NCBI GenBank assembly: GCA_003605175.1
Contig: QWDA01000011.1
Location: forward strand, 62,001-126,000
DNA length: 64,000 nt
Direction: 5' to 3'
DNA from: Paracoccaceae bacterium
Lineage (GTDB): Bacteria > Pseudomonadota > Alphaproteobacteria > Rhodobacterales > Rhodobacteraceae
A program made the position numbers and the translations under genes. The notes beneath the pieces are model-generated. The model made no database searches. It was not told where the DNA came from and worked only from the letters and a program-made list of their open reading frames with translations. The first letter of the stretch is position 1; each line of letters begins with the position of its first letter. This document shows, piece after piece, positions 36,849-45,444 of this stretch.

Positions 36849-37307
36849 CTAACGCCGCCCCAGCGGCATCGTCACCCCGAAGGAGAACACCGCGTCGGCC
36901 TCGTCGCCATCGCCGGGAATCGCCTGGAAGAAAAGCGGCCCCGCCCGCGCCTGGAGCCCGCCCAGGGGCACGATATCGCCCAGGTGATACCGGAACCGGC
37001 GGCCGTCCTCGGGGTAATAGGCCGCGCCGAGAAACAGCGAGAGCGCGTAGTGCTCGCCCTCGAGGAACGGCCAGGCCGCCGCGACGGCCACCGCGCCCTT
37101 GCCGTAGGAATTGCGGTAGGCGCCGATCGAGCTGTCCAGCACCGGCCCTTCCCAGGTCAGGAACAGGCCCGGGTTGAACTCCTCGAAATCCTGTCCCGGG
37201 CTCGCATGGTAGGAACCGATCAGCACCGACAGACGGTCTGGCGGCGCGGCGGCGGCAGGGGCGGCGGCGAGACCGGCAAGGACGGGAAGAAGAAAGCGGA
37301 GCATCAT
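36849..37307 (-). CDS. Exported protein of unknown function, possibly a small outer-membrane barrel
   Basis: A 152-residue protein with a signal peptide (LRFLLPVLAGLAAAPAAAA). The mature part alternates aromatic and small residues in strand-like stretches: LSVLIGSYHASPG, NPGLFLTWEGPVLDSSIGAYRN, GAVAVAAAWPFLEGEHYALSLFLGAAYYPEDG, and a C-terminal FSFGVTMPLG. This pattern suggests a small beta barrel; I cannot place it in a named family. A tandem 11-bp repeat array lies 120 nt upstream. Two ATG codons in tandem begin the gene. Confidence 0.7.
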   Translation of the reverse strand: MMLRFLLPVLAGLAAAPAAAAPPDRLSVLIGSYHASPGQDFEEFNPGLFLTWEGPVLDSSIGAYRNSYGKGAVAVAAAWPFLEGEHYALSLFLGAAYYPEDGRRFRYHLGDIVPLGGLQARAGPLFFQAIPGDGDEADAVFSFGVTMPLGRR

Positions 37308-37619
37308 GGCGCGACCCTGTCGGGCGGCGGGGCCGGGCACAACCTCCAATTGCTTCCGCGCCGCCGTCGAACCGGCAGGCTGGCATCGCTGCAACGCTTG
37401 TCCGCCGCGCGCGAAGGCGATCCGCCGGTGTACAGGTTGTGTACAGGTTGTGTACGGGTTGTGCCCCCCGGGTCGCCGCCCCCGGCGTGACTCCGAAGCC
37501 GCGCCCCGGAACCTTCTCGCCCCCGGCCCCGCATCAAGGCTTGCGCGACGGCGCCCGGCCTGAGACACATTTCCCAGACCGCCCCGCAAGAGGGCGACAC
37601 CAGAGGCGAAAGGCAGGCC
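37308..37619. other. Divergent intergenic spacer with repeat array
   Basis: This 312-nt spacer between an exported-protein gene and the DUF484 gene contains three 11-bp tandem repeats at 37428-37460. No gene was recognised. It must hold the promoters for both divergent genes, but no convincing -35/-10 pair stood out. Confidence 0.6.
37428..37460. repeat. Three tandem 11-bp repeats, array A
   Basis: Units GTGTACAGGTT, GTGTACAGGTT and GTGTACGGGTT follow each other without gaps, then GTGCC. Each unit contains the near-palindrome GTGTAC(A). The same three-unit array followed by GTGCC occurs at 62730-62767. The period of 11 bp is about one helical turn. Confidence 0.85.
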
Positions 37620-38327
37620 ATGACCGAGACCGCGGTCCGAACGGACATGCTCCGCGAAAGCATTCTCGCGCAACCCGATCTGATCCTCGAAGACCCCGAC
37701 GTGATGCGCGCCCTCGTCCAGGCGAACGAGCGCACGCTGGGCTCGAACGTGGTCGATCTCCGGGGCATCGCCATGGAGCGGCTCGAGGCCCGCCTCGACC
37801 GGCTCGAGGACACCCACCGCAGCGTCATCGCCGCGGCCTACGAGAACCTCGCCGGCACCAACCAGATCCATCGCGCGATCCTCAGGCTGCTCGAACCCGT
37901 TGATTTCCATGAGTTCGTCGCCGATCTCTGCGGCGAGGTGGCCGAGATCCTCAGGGTCGATGCCGCGATCCTCGTGCTCGAAGGCACCGCAAACGGGGCC
38001 GACATGGCGCTCCGCCGGCTCGACGGCATGCTCCTCGTGCGCGCGCCGGGCTTCATCGACGCCTATCTCACCGGCGGCCGCGACCTGCCGCGCCGCAAGG
38101 TCACGCTGCGCCAGATCCGCGCCGCCGATACAACGCTCTACGGCGAGGAGGCCGACTGGATCCGCTCCGAGGCCTGCCTCCGGCTCGATCTCGGCGCCGG
38201 CCGCCTGCCGGGCCTCCTTTGCCTCGCCGCCGAGGATCCTCACCTGTTCTCCCCGGCCCAGGGCACCGACCTCCTCACCTTCTTCACCGGCGCGCTGGAG
38301 CGGGCGATCCGGCGCTGGCTCGCGTGA
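37620..38327 (+). CDS. DUF484 family protein
   Basis: A 235-residue protein: RESILAQPDLILEDPDVMRALVQANERTLGSNVVDLRGIAMERLEARLDRLEDTHRSVIAAAYENL is the conserved DUF484 N-terminus, with a coiled-coil-like helix. A GAF-like C-terminal domain includes RLDLGAGRLPGLLCLAAEDPHLFSPAQGTDLLTFFTGALERAIRRWL. The family lies next to xerC in many proteobacteria, as here (GTGA overlap), but its function is unknown; a link to chromosome-dimer resolution is only suggested by position. Confidence 0.92.
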   Translation: MTETAVRTDMLRESILAQPDLILEDPDVMRALVQANERTLGSNVVDLRGIAMERLEARLDRLEDTHRSVIAAAYENLAGTNQIHRAILRLLEPVDFHEFVADLCGEVAEILRVDAAILVLEGTANGADMALRRLDGMLLVRAPGFIDAYLTGGRDLPRRKVTLRQIRAADTTLYGEEADWIRSEACLRLDLGAGRLPGLLCLAAEDPHLFSPAQGTDLLTFFTGALERAIRRWLA

Positions 38328-39238
38328 GCGCCGGCGCTCAGGCCGCCATCGCCGCCTGGCTCTCCCAGCTCGTCTCCACCCGCGGCCGCGCCCCCCGCAC
38401 CGCCGAGGCCTACGGGCGCGACGTGCGGGGCTTCGTCGCCTTCCTCGAGGCCCATCGGGGCGGCCCCCAGGGCGCCGCCGCGCTCGCCGCCACCGACCTC
38501 TCCGATCTCCGCGCCTGGATGGCCCATGAACGCGGCCGCGGCCTCTCTGCCCGCTCGCTCGCCCGCGCGGTCTCCTCGGTCAAGTCCTTCACCCGCTGGC
38601 TCGCCGAGCGCGAGGGCGGCGACCCGACCGCGGTGCTCTCCGCCCGTACCCCCCGCTTTGCCGGAACCCTCCCCCGCCCGCTCGCCGTCGACGCGGCGCA
38701 GGCGGTGATCGACCGGGTCGAGCTCCAGGCGGCCGAGCCCTGGATCGCCGCCCGCGACGCCGCCGTGGTGACCCTGCTCTACGGTCTCGGCCTCCGGATC
38801 TCCGAGGCGCTCTCGCTCACCGGCACCGACGCGCCGCTCGCCGAAACCCTGCGGATCCGCGGCAAGGGCGACAAGGAGCGCCTCGTGCCGGTGATCGCCC
38901 CGGCCCGCGCCGCGGTCGACACCTACACCCGGCTTTGCCCCTTCGAGCTCGGCCGTACCGGTCCGCTCTTCCGCGGCGCCCGCGGCGGCGCCCTCGGCCC
39001 GCGCGCGGTGCAGAAGGTGATGGAGGCCGCCCGCCTGCAACTCGGCCTCCCCGCCTCCGCCACGCCCCACGCCATGCGGCACAGCTTCGCCACCCATCTC
39101 CTCGGCGCCGGCGGCGATCTCCGCGCGATCCAGGAACTGCTCGGCCACGCCTCGCTCTCGACCACCCAGGCCTATACCGCCGTCGATACCGAACGGCTGA
39201 TGGCGGTCTACGACAAGGCGCATCCACGGGCGCGGTAG
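38324..39238 (+). CDS. xerC: Tyrosine recombinase XerC
   Basis: A 304-residue recombinase. The N-terminal SAM-like domain covers about residues 1-100. The catalytic residues are visible: Arg in LLYGLGLRISEALSL, Lys in IRGKGDKERLVPV, His-x-x-Arg in HAMRHSFATHLL, His in LLGHASLSTTQ and nucleophile Tyr in QAYTAVD. XerC with XerD resolves chromosome dimers at dif. The start is GTG in the DUF484 stop. The housekeeping neighbours argue against a mobile integrase. Confidence 0.94.
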   Translation: MSAGAQAAIAAWLSQLVSTRGRAPRTAEAYGRDVRGFVAFLEAHRGGPQGAAALAATDLSDLRAWMAHERGRGLSARSLARAVSSVKSFTRWLAEREGGDPTAVLSARTPRFAGTLPRPLAVDAAQAVIDRVELQAAEPWIAARDAAVVTLLYGLGLRISEALSLTGTDAPLAETLRIRGKGDKERLVPVIAPARAAVDTYTRLCPFELGRTGPLFRGARGGALGPRAVQKVMEAARLQLGLPASATPHAMRHSFATHLLGAGGDLRAIQELLGHASLSTTQAYTAVDTERLMAVYDKAHPRAR

Positions 39239-39289
39239 GAGCCGCCGAACCTCACCGATCCCCTCTTTGGGTCTAGAAATCCTGGGGGT

Positions 39290-39326
39290 GAGCGCCCGTC
39301 AAGGGCGCGAGGGGGCAAAGCCCCCT
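39290..39326. terminator. Two adjacent hairpins between xerC and mtaB
   Basis: GCGCCC and GGGCGC flank GTCAA just after 39290, and AGGGGGC (39310-39316) pairs with GCCCCCT (39320-39326) around AAA. They lie between the convergent ends of xerC and mtaB. No T run follows, so termination is likely but not certain. Confidence 0.5.
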
Positions 39327-39329
39327 GCC

Positions 39330-40580
39330 TCAGGCGCAGAGCCGACCGCCCGCGCGTCCGGTGATCCTGGCAGTGACGATCGACCCTTCGGGCCGGGGCG
39401 CGGCAAAATCCACCTCGGCGAAATGCTCGGTCCGCCCCATCAAGGGGCTTTCCATCAGGATCGGGTGCTCCCGCCCGATCTGGCCGGCGAGATGCCGCTC
39501 GACCGCCGCCTCTCCCGCCGCGCGCAACCGCGCCGCGCGGGCGCGAATGGCAGTGCCATCCACCTGCGGCATCCGCGCCGCCGGCGTGCCCGGCCGGGGG
39601 CTGTAGGGGAAGACATGCAGCCAGGTGAGCCCGCATTCCTCCACAAGCGCCAGCGAGTTCTCGAACATCGCCTCGGTCTCGGTCGGGAACCCCGCGATGA
39701 TGTCGGCCCCGAACACGATATCGGGCCGCAGCCGCCGCGCCTCCGCGCAGAACCGGATCGCATCGGCGCGCAGGTGCCGGCGCTTCATCCGCTTCAGTAT
39801 CATGTCGTCGCCCGCCTGCAAGCTCAGGTGCAGATGCGGCATGAACCGCTCCTCCTCGGCGAGCGCCACCATCAGCGCCGGATCGGCCTCGATGGAATCG
39901 ATCGACGAAAGCCGCAGCCGGGGCAGCTCGGGCACCAGCTTCAGCACCCGCCGCACCAGGTCGCCCAGCGGCGGCTCGCCGGGCAGGTCGGCGCCCCAGG
40001 AGGTCAGGTCGACCCCGGTCAGCACCACCTCGTTGTAGCCCCGCTCCACCAGGCGGCGGATCTGCTCGACCACCACCCCCGCCGGGACCGAGCGCGAATT
40101 GCCGCGCCCGAAGGGGATGATGCAGAAGGTGCAGCGATGGTCGCAGCCGTTCTGGATCTGCACATAGGCCCGGCTCCGGGTGCCGAACCCGTCGATCAGG
40201 TGCCCCGCCGTCTCGGTGACCGACATGATGTCGTCCACCGCCACCGGCTCCGTCGCGCCCGTGGCCAACCCGCCCCAGGTGGCGGGCGACATCTTTTCGG
40301 CATTGCCGATCACGTGATCGACCTCACCCATGGCGGCGAAGCTCTCGGGGTCGGTCTGGGCGGCGCAGCCGGTGACGACGATCCGCGCGCCCGGGTTCTC
40401 GCGGCGCAGGCGGCGGATATCCTGCCGCGCCTTGCGCACCGCCTCGGCGGTCACGGCGCAGGTATTGACGATCACCGCATCGCCCAGCCCGGCCCGCGTG
40501 GCGAGATCCTTCATCGCCTCGGTCTCGTAGGCGTTCAGCCGGCAGCCATGGGTCGAGAAGATTGGCACCTTGCGGTCCAT
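39330..40580 (-). CDS. mtaB: tRNA t6A37 methylthiotransferase MtaB
   Basis: A 416-residue radical-SAM methylthiotransferase. The N-terminal UPF0004 domain has THGCRLNAYETEAM, VNTCAVT and GCAAQTDP, the three Cys of the auxiliary cluster. The radical-SAM cluster is in QNGCDHRCTFCIIPFGRGNSRS. A C-terminal TRAM-like part ends the protein. It adds methylthio to t6A at tRNA position 37. The HGCRLN form marks MtaB rather than MiaB. One base separates it from dapF upstream. Confidence 0.94.
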   Translation of the reverse strand: MDRKVPIFSTHGCRLNAYETEAMKDLATRAGLGDAVIVNTCAVTAEAVRKARQDIRRLRRENPGARIVVTGCAAQTDPESFAAMGEVDHVIGNAEKMSPATWGGLATGATEPVAVDDIMSVTETAGHLIDGFGTRSRAYVQIQNGCDHRCTFCIIPFGRGNSRSVPAGVVVEQIRRLVERGYNEVVLTGVDLTSWGADLPGEPPLGDLVRRVLKLVPELPRLRLSSIDSIEADPALMVALAEEERFMPHLHLSLQAGDDMILKRMKRRHLRADAIRFCAEARRLRPDIVFGADIIAGFPTETEAMFENSLALVEECGLTWLHVFPYSPRPGTPAARMPQVDGTAIRARAARLRAAGEAAVERHLAGQIGREHPILMESPLMGRTEHFAEVDFAAPRPEGSIVTARITGRAGGRLCA

Positions 40581-40581
40581 C

Positions 40582-41400
40582 TCAGAGCGCCTCCAGGAAG
40601 GCTTGCGTCAGCGTGGCGGTGAAGACATGGGCCGTGGGTCCCTCCATCCACACCCCGTCCTCGCGCCACTCGACCCGGAGAGTGCCGCCGTCGAGGTCGA
40701 TCGCCACCGCCCGGCCGGCAAGCCCCCGCCGCGCCGCCGCCACCGCCACTGCGCAGGACGACGAGCCCGAGGCCAGCGTGATCCCCACGCCACGCTCCCA
40801 GACCCGCATCCGGAGCCGGTCGGGGCCGGTCACCTGCACCACCTGCACATTGGTCCGCTCGGGAAACAGCGGATGGGTCTCGTGCGCCGCGCCGAACGCG
40901 GCGAGGTCCACCGCCTCGGCATCGTCAACGAAGAAGGTGCAATGCGGGTTGCCCATGCCGGTGGCGACCGGATCGCCCGCGATGGGCAGGTGCAGCGTGT
41001 CCGTTTCCTCGGCGAGCGGGATCTCCCGCCAGTCGAGGAGCGGCGCCCCCATGTTCACCCGCGTCAGCCCGCCGCCCGCATCCTCGGCCAGAAGCACCCC
41101 GCGCTCGGTCCGGAGCGTCAGCCGCCCGGTGCCACGCGCCGCCATCTCGCGCGCCGCGATACAGCGGGTGGCGTTGCCGCAGGCGCCCGCGACGGAGCCG
41201 TCGGCATTGAAGAAGGTGAGCCGCAGATCGGTCTCGGCATCGTCCTCGATCACCGCGAGCTGGTCGAACCCCACGCCCCGGTGCCGGTCGCCGAGCGCCC
41301 GCGCCAGCGCAGCCGTCATCGCCGGCGCACCGCTGCGCCGGTCGATCACCACGAAGTCGTTTCCGAGCCCGTGCATCTTGGCAAAGGTCAGGCCGGCCAT
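40582..41400 (-). CDS. dapF: Diaminopimelate epimerase DapF with altered second catalytic site
   Basis: A 272-residue enzyme: [15 protein letters not shown], the first catalytic Cys in [16 protein letters not shown] (residue 74), and [12 protein letters not shown]. It converts LL- to meso-diaminopimelate for lysine and peptidoglycan. The second motif reads [17 protein letters not shown] where the usual form is ERGxGETxACGxGACA: the catalytic Cys is Ser at residue 211, although the later Cys (216) is kept. The ATG at 41398-41400 was chosen at the conserved edge; ATG 41410-41412 is an alternative. Confidence 0.85.
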   Translation of the reverse strand: MAGLTFAKMHGLGNDFVVIDRRSGAPAMTAALARALGDRHRGVGFDQLAVIEDDAETDLRLTFFNADGSVAGACGNATRCIAAREMAARGTGRLTLRTERGVLLAEDAGGGLTRVNMGAPLLDWREIPLAEETDTLHLPIAGDPVATGMGNPHCTFFVDDAEAVDLAAFGAAHETHPLFPERTNVQVVQVTGPDRLRMRVWERGVGITLASGSSSCAVAVAAARRGLAGRAVAIDLDGGTLRVEWREDGVWMEGPTAHVFTATLTQAFLEAL

Positions 41401-41474
41401 GCTCTCCACCATGCTCTCCCGCGCGGCATATATCCCCTGCTCCAAGGATTTGGAAGCAGGGGCGGAATAGGCCC

Positions 41475-41502
41475 TTGACGGGTCCGGAACCCGCCTTTAG
41501 GG
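41475..41502 (+). promoter_or_regulatory. Promoter of tRNA-Lys
   Basis: TTGACG at 41475-41480 and TTAGGG at 41497-41502 are 16 nt apart and end 13 nt before the tRNA. The strong -35 box fits stable-RNA promoters of alphaproteobacteria. The -10 box is weak by E. coli standards. Confidence 0.5.
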
Positions 41503-41515
41503 AGGCGGTCCGAGT

Positions 41516-41591
41516 GGGCCGTTAGCTCAGTTGGTAGAGCAACTGACTTTTAATCAGTGGGTCACAGGTTCGAATCCTGTACGGCTCACCA
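41516..41591 (+). tRNA. tRNA-Lys (anticodon TTT)
   Basis: A 76-nt cloverleaf: acceptor GGGCCGT (41516-41522) pairs with ACGGCTC (one G-T), then discriminator A and encoded CCA at 41589-41591. The D loop has TAGCTCAGTTGGTAGAGC, the anticodon arm is ACTGA-CTTTTAA-TCAGT, and the T arm contains GGTTCGAATCC. Anticodon TTT reads AAA and AAG. Confidence 0.97.
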
Positions 41592-41745
41592 CTCGTCCGA
41601 AGGAATTCCCGGGTCGGTCAGGCATGCCGCGGCCGGCGGGGTCTCGAGCGCCGCGAAACGGCACCATGTCCGCCATTCACCGTCAGAAGCGGCCGGGAAA
41701 CCCCGATCCGCCGGAACGGGCGATCCCGCGAAGCGCGCGCGACGG

Positions 41746-42147
41746 CTACTTCTGCTGCGCGGCGACCGGCTCGGGCAGCTGCAGCGGCGCCTCGCTCAGC
41801 GATCTTTCGATCTTCCGCACCGCGAGTTTCAGGTTGAGCTGCAGCCGCACCAGCGGGCCGCGGCGAATCCGCCCGGTGACGGCGATCAGCCAGCCCCCCG
41901 ACAGCGGCCGCGCCACGAGATTGTGCGCATCGAAGGCGAGCACGAGATCATCGCATTCGATCCCGTCCGCCGCCACCGCGCCGCAGGCCTTGTGGATTGC
42001 ATCGAGGACCTCGGCGAACCCGGCAAAGTCGAGATGGTCGTAGCCGTCGCTGCAATCCGTCCAGGTCGCGTCGCCGCAAAGCACCGCAACCGCCACCGTG
42101 CCTTCGTTGGAGGACAGGATCTTTTCCAGATGATCTTCGACCGGCAT
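41746..42147 (-). CDS. Roadblock/LC7-like protein
   Basis: A 133-residue soluble protein. VAVAVLCGDATWTDCSDG forms a hairpin of strands, DFAGFAEVLDAIHKACGAV a helix, DDLVLAFDAHNLVARPLSGGWLIAVTG a second hairpin and LVRLQLNLKLAVRKIERSL a last helix. This beta-alpha-beta pattern fits the Roadblock/LC7 (profilin-like) fold, but the sequence match is distant. Family members often regulate small GTPases; none is encoded nearby. It is 9 nt after a second Roadblock-like gene, and AGGGGA precedes its ATG. Confidence 0.6.
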   Translation of the reverse strand: MPVEDHLEKILSSNEGTVAVAVLCGDATWTDCSDGYDHLDFAGFAEVLDAIHKACGAVAADGIECDDLVLAFDAHNLVARPLSGGWLIAVTGRIRRGPLVRLQLNLKLAVRKIERSLSEAPLQLPEPVAAQQK

Positions 42148-42156
42148 GCTCTTCCC

Positions 42157-42471
42157 CTAGGACGCGGATCTGGACCGGACGAGCACGAGGCTCGCCTTCG
42201 CCATCGGAAGCGCGACGATCTCGCGCTCCGCGCCGCCGATCTTGACCGCCGGGCGCGGATTGGCCTCTCCCAGCGCGGCGCCGATGGCCTCGGTCCTGTC
42301 GATGATCGAGGCGGCGAGGCGTGCGATGCTGTCCGGAACGGCGCCTTGCGTCAGGATGCTGCCGGTCAGGTCGACCAGCGCGTGACCCGTAACCGAGGCA
42401 TACTTGACCGCCAGGGCGTACTCGGCCTTCTCATCGTCGGAGAGCGCGGCCTCGAATGGCTGCCCCGTCAT
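42157..42471 (-). CDS. Roadblock/LC7-like protein
   Basis: A 104-residue protein: TGHALVDLTGSILTQGAVPDSIARLAASIIDRTEAIGAALGE is a strand pair plus helix, and RPAVKIGGAEREIVALPMAKASLVLVRS a second strand pair. Both match Roadblock/LC7 order, better than the neighbour does. The ATG at 42469-42471 was chosen because AGGAG lies 8-9 nt upstream. With the adjacent gene it could form a heterodimer, as such proteins usually pair. Confidence 0.65.
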   Translation of the reverse strand: MTGQPFEAALSDDEKAEYALAVKYASVTGHALVDLTGSILTQGAVPDSIARLAASIIDRTEAIGAALGEANPRPAVKIGGAEREIVALPMAKASLVLVRSRSAS

Positions 42472-42661
42472 CGGCTGAACTCCTGAAAACACGCACTTTT
42501 ACAACCAAGGGGCCAATGCCCGACGGCCGCACCACCCTGGGTGCCGCCCCAAACCGGCAATTTTGCGGCGGCTCGCTGTCTATTTCCCGCCAAATGGAAA
42601 CGATCGGGGCGCCCGGGCGGCGCAGACCCATGCGCCGTCCGCCCGGGGCCGGTCTGCCGCG

Positions 42662-43576
42662 TCAGAACATCTTCTTGGCGTTCTTGGCGTACATCGTCAC
42701 CATCAGGCTCGCATCGATCAGGATCGCATTGAGGCCGAGATAGACGTCCTCCTTCTGCGCGTCCGACAGGGCATCGCCCGCCAGGAGCCGGTCGAGATCG
42801 CTGCGCACGGGCCCCCAGTTCGCGCTGATCGCGTCCAGCTTGCCGCCGATCGCCTCGGTCGGCGCCGGCGAGACGCCGGCATTGGGCATCCCGTGCCTGA
42901 GCGCATCGAGCGAGACCTCGAACAGCCCGATGGTCTCGGTCAGGGCGTTGCGCGCCTCGGCGGATCCGTCACCCGACCAGATCCGGCAGGCCTGTTTCAG
43001 CATCCGCTGCGAATACATCCGCTGACGACCGGAAATGTCCACCAGGATCGCATCCGATTGCAGCAGCTCGGCCGGGTTCGAATACTCGCCCGAAAGCTCG
43101 CTCGTCAGGATGATCGCGATGGCGGAGAGCTTGCTGTGGGCGGCCTCGATCGCGTCGAAGGCGGCCTTGTCGTCGCCGTTATCATAGAGCCGGTCGCCCG
43201 CGACGCTCATCCCCGCCCAGGTATCGCGGAACTCGCCGATATAGCGCAGGGTCTGCGGCCGGGTTTCGGCGCCGATAACGCTCATCAGCGGGTTGCCGTA
43301 TTCCAGCGCATCGACGATGCGGTCCACATCGGCCATGGCGGCCCAGAGAATGCCCCGGCTGATCTCGGTCTCCACACCGGCGGCGATGTTGCAGGCCGAG
43401 GCCGCGATCCGCTCGGACTGGGTGTGAAGCCGGCCGGCATAGTCGATGCGTTCGGAGGCGCCGATATCCTGCCACTTGTGCTCGACCTTCTGCGGTGTCC
43501 CTGCGGCAAAAGCGGGTGCCGTCAATGCAATGGTCAGCCCGAAACCGAACGCCCCAGCCAGCTTGTCAAATGCCAT
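42662..43576 (-). CDS. Exported protein with two PilJ-type sensor repeats
   Basis: A 304-residue protein with a signal peptide (FGLTIALTAPAFAAG). Two copies of the PilJ/type IV pilus chemoreceptor N-terminal domain are visible. GRLHTQSERIAASACNIAAGV starts the first, and GRQRMYSQRMLKQACRIWSGD the second. There is no membrane segment or signalling domain after the signal peptide, so it is a free periplasmic sensor or ligand carrier. It lies 71 nt downstream of the phosphate-binding/OmpA fusion, with a hairpin between. Confidence 0.78.
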   Translation of the reverse strand: MAFDKLAGAFGFGLTIALTAPAFAAGTPQKVEHKWQDIGASERIDYAGRLHTQSERIAASACNIAAGVETEISRGILWAAMADVDRIVDALEYGNPLMSVIGAETRPQTLRYIGEFRDTWAGMSVAGDRLYDNGDDKAAFDAIEAAHSKLSAIAIILTSELSGEYSNPAELLQSDAILVDISGRQRMYSQRMLKQACRIWSGDGSAEARNALTETIGLFEVSLDALRHGMPNAGVSPAPTEAIGGKLDAISANWGPVRSDLDRLLAGDALSDAQKEDVYLGLNAILIDASLMVTMYAKNAKKMF

Positions 43577-43602
43577 CGCGCCTCTCCAACTTCCTCATTG
43601 TC

Positions 43603-43624
43603 GCCCCGCCGTTCATGGCGGGGC
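43603..43624. terminator. Intercistronic hairpin
   Basis: GCCCCGCC (43603-43610) pairs with GGCGGGGC (43617-43624) around a 6-nt loop. It lies between two genes of the same strand and has no T run. It may weaken readthrough into the PilJ-domain gene or protect the upstream mRNA end. Confidence 0.5.
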
Positions 43625-43647
43625 CTTCCCTGCTACTGATGTCCCGC

Positions 43648-45231
43648 TCAGCCCCGCTCGGGCGCCTTGAACCAGACTTCGACGCGCCGGTTGGTGGCAC
43701 GTCCCAGATCGCTCTCGTTGCAGCCCGTGGGTGCGATCTCGCCATAGCCGGTCGCGCTCATCCGCACGCCGTCAAGCTGGCCGCCCGCAAGGCGGCGCAC
43801 TTCGTCGAGCACCGACGAGGCGCGGGCCACCGAGAGGTTCAGGTTGCCGTCGAAGGCGCCCACATCGTCGGTGAAACCGACGAAGATCACCTCGGCGCCA
43901 TTCTGCTTCCCGAGATAGGACACCAGCCGCTTCAGATCGATCTGGCCGCGTTCGTCGAGCCGCGAGGAACCGGTACGGAAGCGGAAGGTGGTCGACAGGC
44001 GGTCATAGGTGATCATCTGCGACAGCATCGCCCGCATCAGCCCACCGCCCTCGGCATCGGCCCGTGCGGTCAGGAGCGCCCGCGCACGCTGGCCGTCGAT
44101 CGCCTGCGGCTTGCGCACCACGCCCAGGTCGATGAAGCCCGATTTGGCGATCACGCCGTCGGCGTCCTCGGACATGGCGAATTGCAGGAAATCGCGCGCC
44201 GGCGGGCTCAGATTGTCGGCCCGGTTGTAGAGGTAGAGGCGCCGCTGGAGCGGGTATTCCTCGGTCTTCGCCGCGAAGGCGTCGGGCGTCGCGGCGATGC
44301 CGCATTCGCTGACCAGCGTCACCGGCTTGGCACCGCGCTGGAACGCGAAGCCGACGAAGCCGATCGCGTTCGGGTCCTCGTTGACGAGGGACGCCATCTC
44401 GTTGTTGTCGGTGGCAATCACCTGGCCGGCACTGGCGCTGCGGCCGCCGAACACGACGTTCTCGAATACCGAGCGCGAGGCGGTGCCCTGGGCCCGGTTC
44501 ACCACCTTGATCGGCGCCGAACGGCCGCCGAGCTGCGCCCAGTTGGTGATCCGGCCCGAATAGATCGCGCGGAGCTGGTCCATGGTCAGCGTCGAGACGG
44601 GGTTCGACGGATGGGTGATGACCACAAGGCTGTCGACCGCAACGATATGCTCCTGGTCGGCGCTTTCCATGTCGCCGGCGCCGGCGCCCGTCAGCGCACG
44701 CGCTTCGGCCGGAAGGATCCGGCGCGACGCCATGCCGATCTGCGCGTTGTTCTGCAGGAGCGCGGCAAAGGCCTCGGACGAGCTCGACGACGACACCACA
44801 TAGCTGCCGATCGGGTCGCCATAGCCGCTATCGGCCACAAGCTCGGCGACGATATCGCCATTGCCGCCCGAACGGATCGAGGCGTCGGCATCCTTCTCGG
44901 CGGCAAAGCCGGTCAAGAGGAGCGGCATCAGGCCGACCCCGATCGTGTCGGACCCCGCAAAGCGGACATCCGCCGCGACGGTACCGAAACTCGGGCAGGC
45001 CTCCCCTTCGCAGCGCACCCGCGAGGCCGCGATCCGCAGATCGCCCAGCGCGGTGCGGATCCGGTAGTGATCCTCCTTGAAGTCGATGAAATCCCCGACG
45101 AGATTGACGGTGCCGTCGGCAGAGATCAGCGTTACCTGGTCCGCCAGGACGGTGCCCGGAAGGGTGGAGGTGGCCGCAAGGGCGATCGCGCCGATGGCGG
45201 CACGCCTGCCGAATGCCTGGATGAAGTTCAT
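43648..45231 (-). CDS. Phosphate-binding-protein/OmpA fusion, exported
   Basis: A 527-residue exported fusion (signal about residues 1-30). The middle is a PstS-like periplasmic binding domain: FAGSDTIGVGLMPLLLTGFAAE, NAQIGMASRRILPAEARAL, DSLVVITHPSNPVSTLTMDQLRAIYSGRITNWAQLGG and EDPNAIGFVGFAF. The C-terminal OmpA domain follows: FRTGSSRLDERGQIDLKRL, VGFTDDVGAFDGNLNLSVARASSVLDEV, ATNRRVEVWF. It would hold a ligand-binding module on peptidoglycan. No Pst permease is nearby. GGAG lies 8 nt before the ATG, and the kinase/phosphatase pair is 213 nt upstream. Confidence 0.88.
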   Translation of the reverse strand: MNFIQAFGRRAAIGAIALAATSTLPGTVLADQVTLISADGTVNLVGDFIDFKEDHYRIRTALGDLRIAASRVRCEGEACPSFGTVAADVRFAGSDTIGVGLMPLLLTGFAAEKDADASIRSGGNGDIVAELVADSGYGDPIGSYVVSSSSSSEAFAALLQNNAQIGMASRRILPAEARALTGAGAGDMESADQEHIVAVDSLVVITHPSNPVSTLTMDQLRAIYSGRITNWAQLGGRSAPIKVVNRAQGTASRSVFENVVFGGRSASAGQVIATDNNEMASLVNEDPNAIGFVGFAFQRGAKPVTLVSECGIAATPDAFAAKTEEYPLQRRLYLYNRADNLSPPARDFLQFAMSEDADGVIAKSGFIDLGVVRKPQAIDGQRARALLTARADAEGGGLMRAMLSQMITYDRLSTTFRFRTGSSRLDERGQIDLKRLVSYLGKQNGAEVIFVGFTDDVGAFDGNLNLSVARASSVLDEVRRLAGGQLDGVRMSATGYGEIAPTGCNESDLGRATNRRVEVWFKAPERG

Positions 45232-45444
45232 GTGATCTACTCCGTTCCTGCGCAATAACCGGCCGGGTCGTGATTGTGGCCGCGGATGCGACATCCTTTT
45301 TCGCCCGATATGGAAAAAGTGTGGCGAATTTCGAATGGATTGGTGACTTTCTTCGAAAAGTAACCGTTTGGCACAGTTCGATGGCCTGCCGTCACGGCAT
45401 GACACTGGGTCCGCCGCGCGGTTTCCTTGCCCGGCGCCACCGGC

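Noticed and set aside
41401-41445. TTG-initiated extension of DapF
   Set aside because: The extra residues are not part of the conserved start, and two ATG codons closer to the family edge are available.
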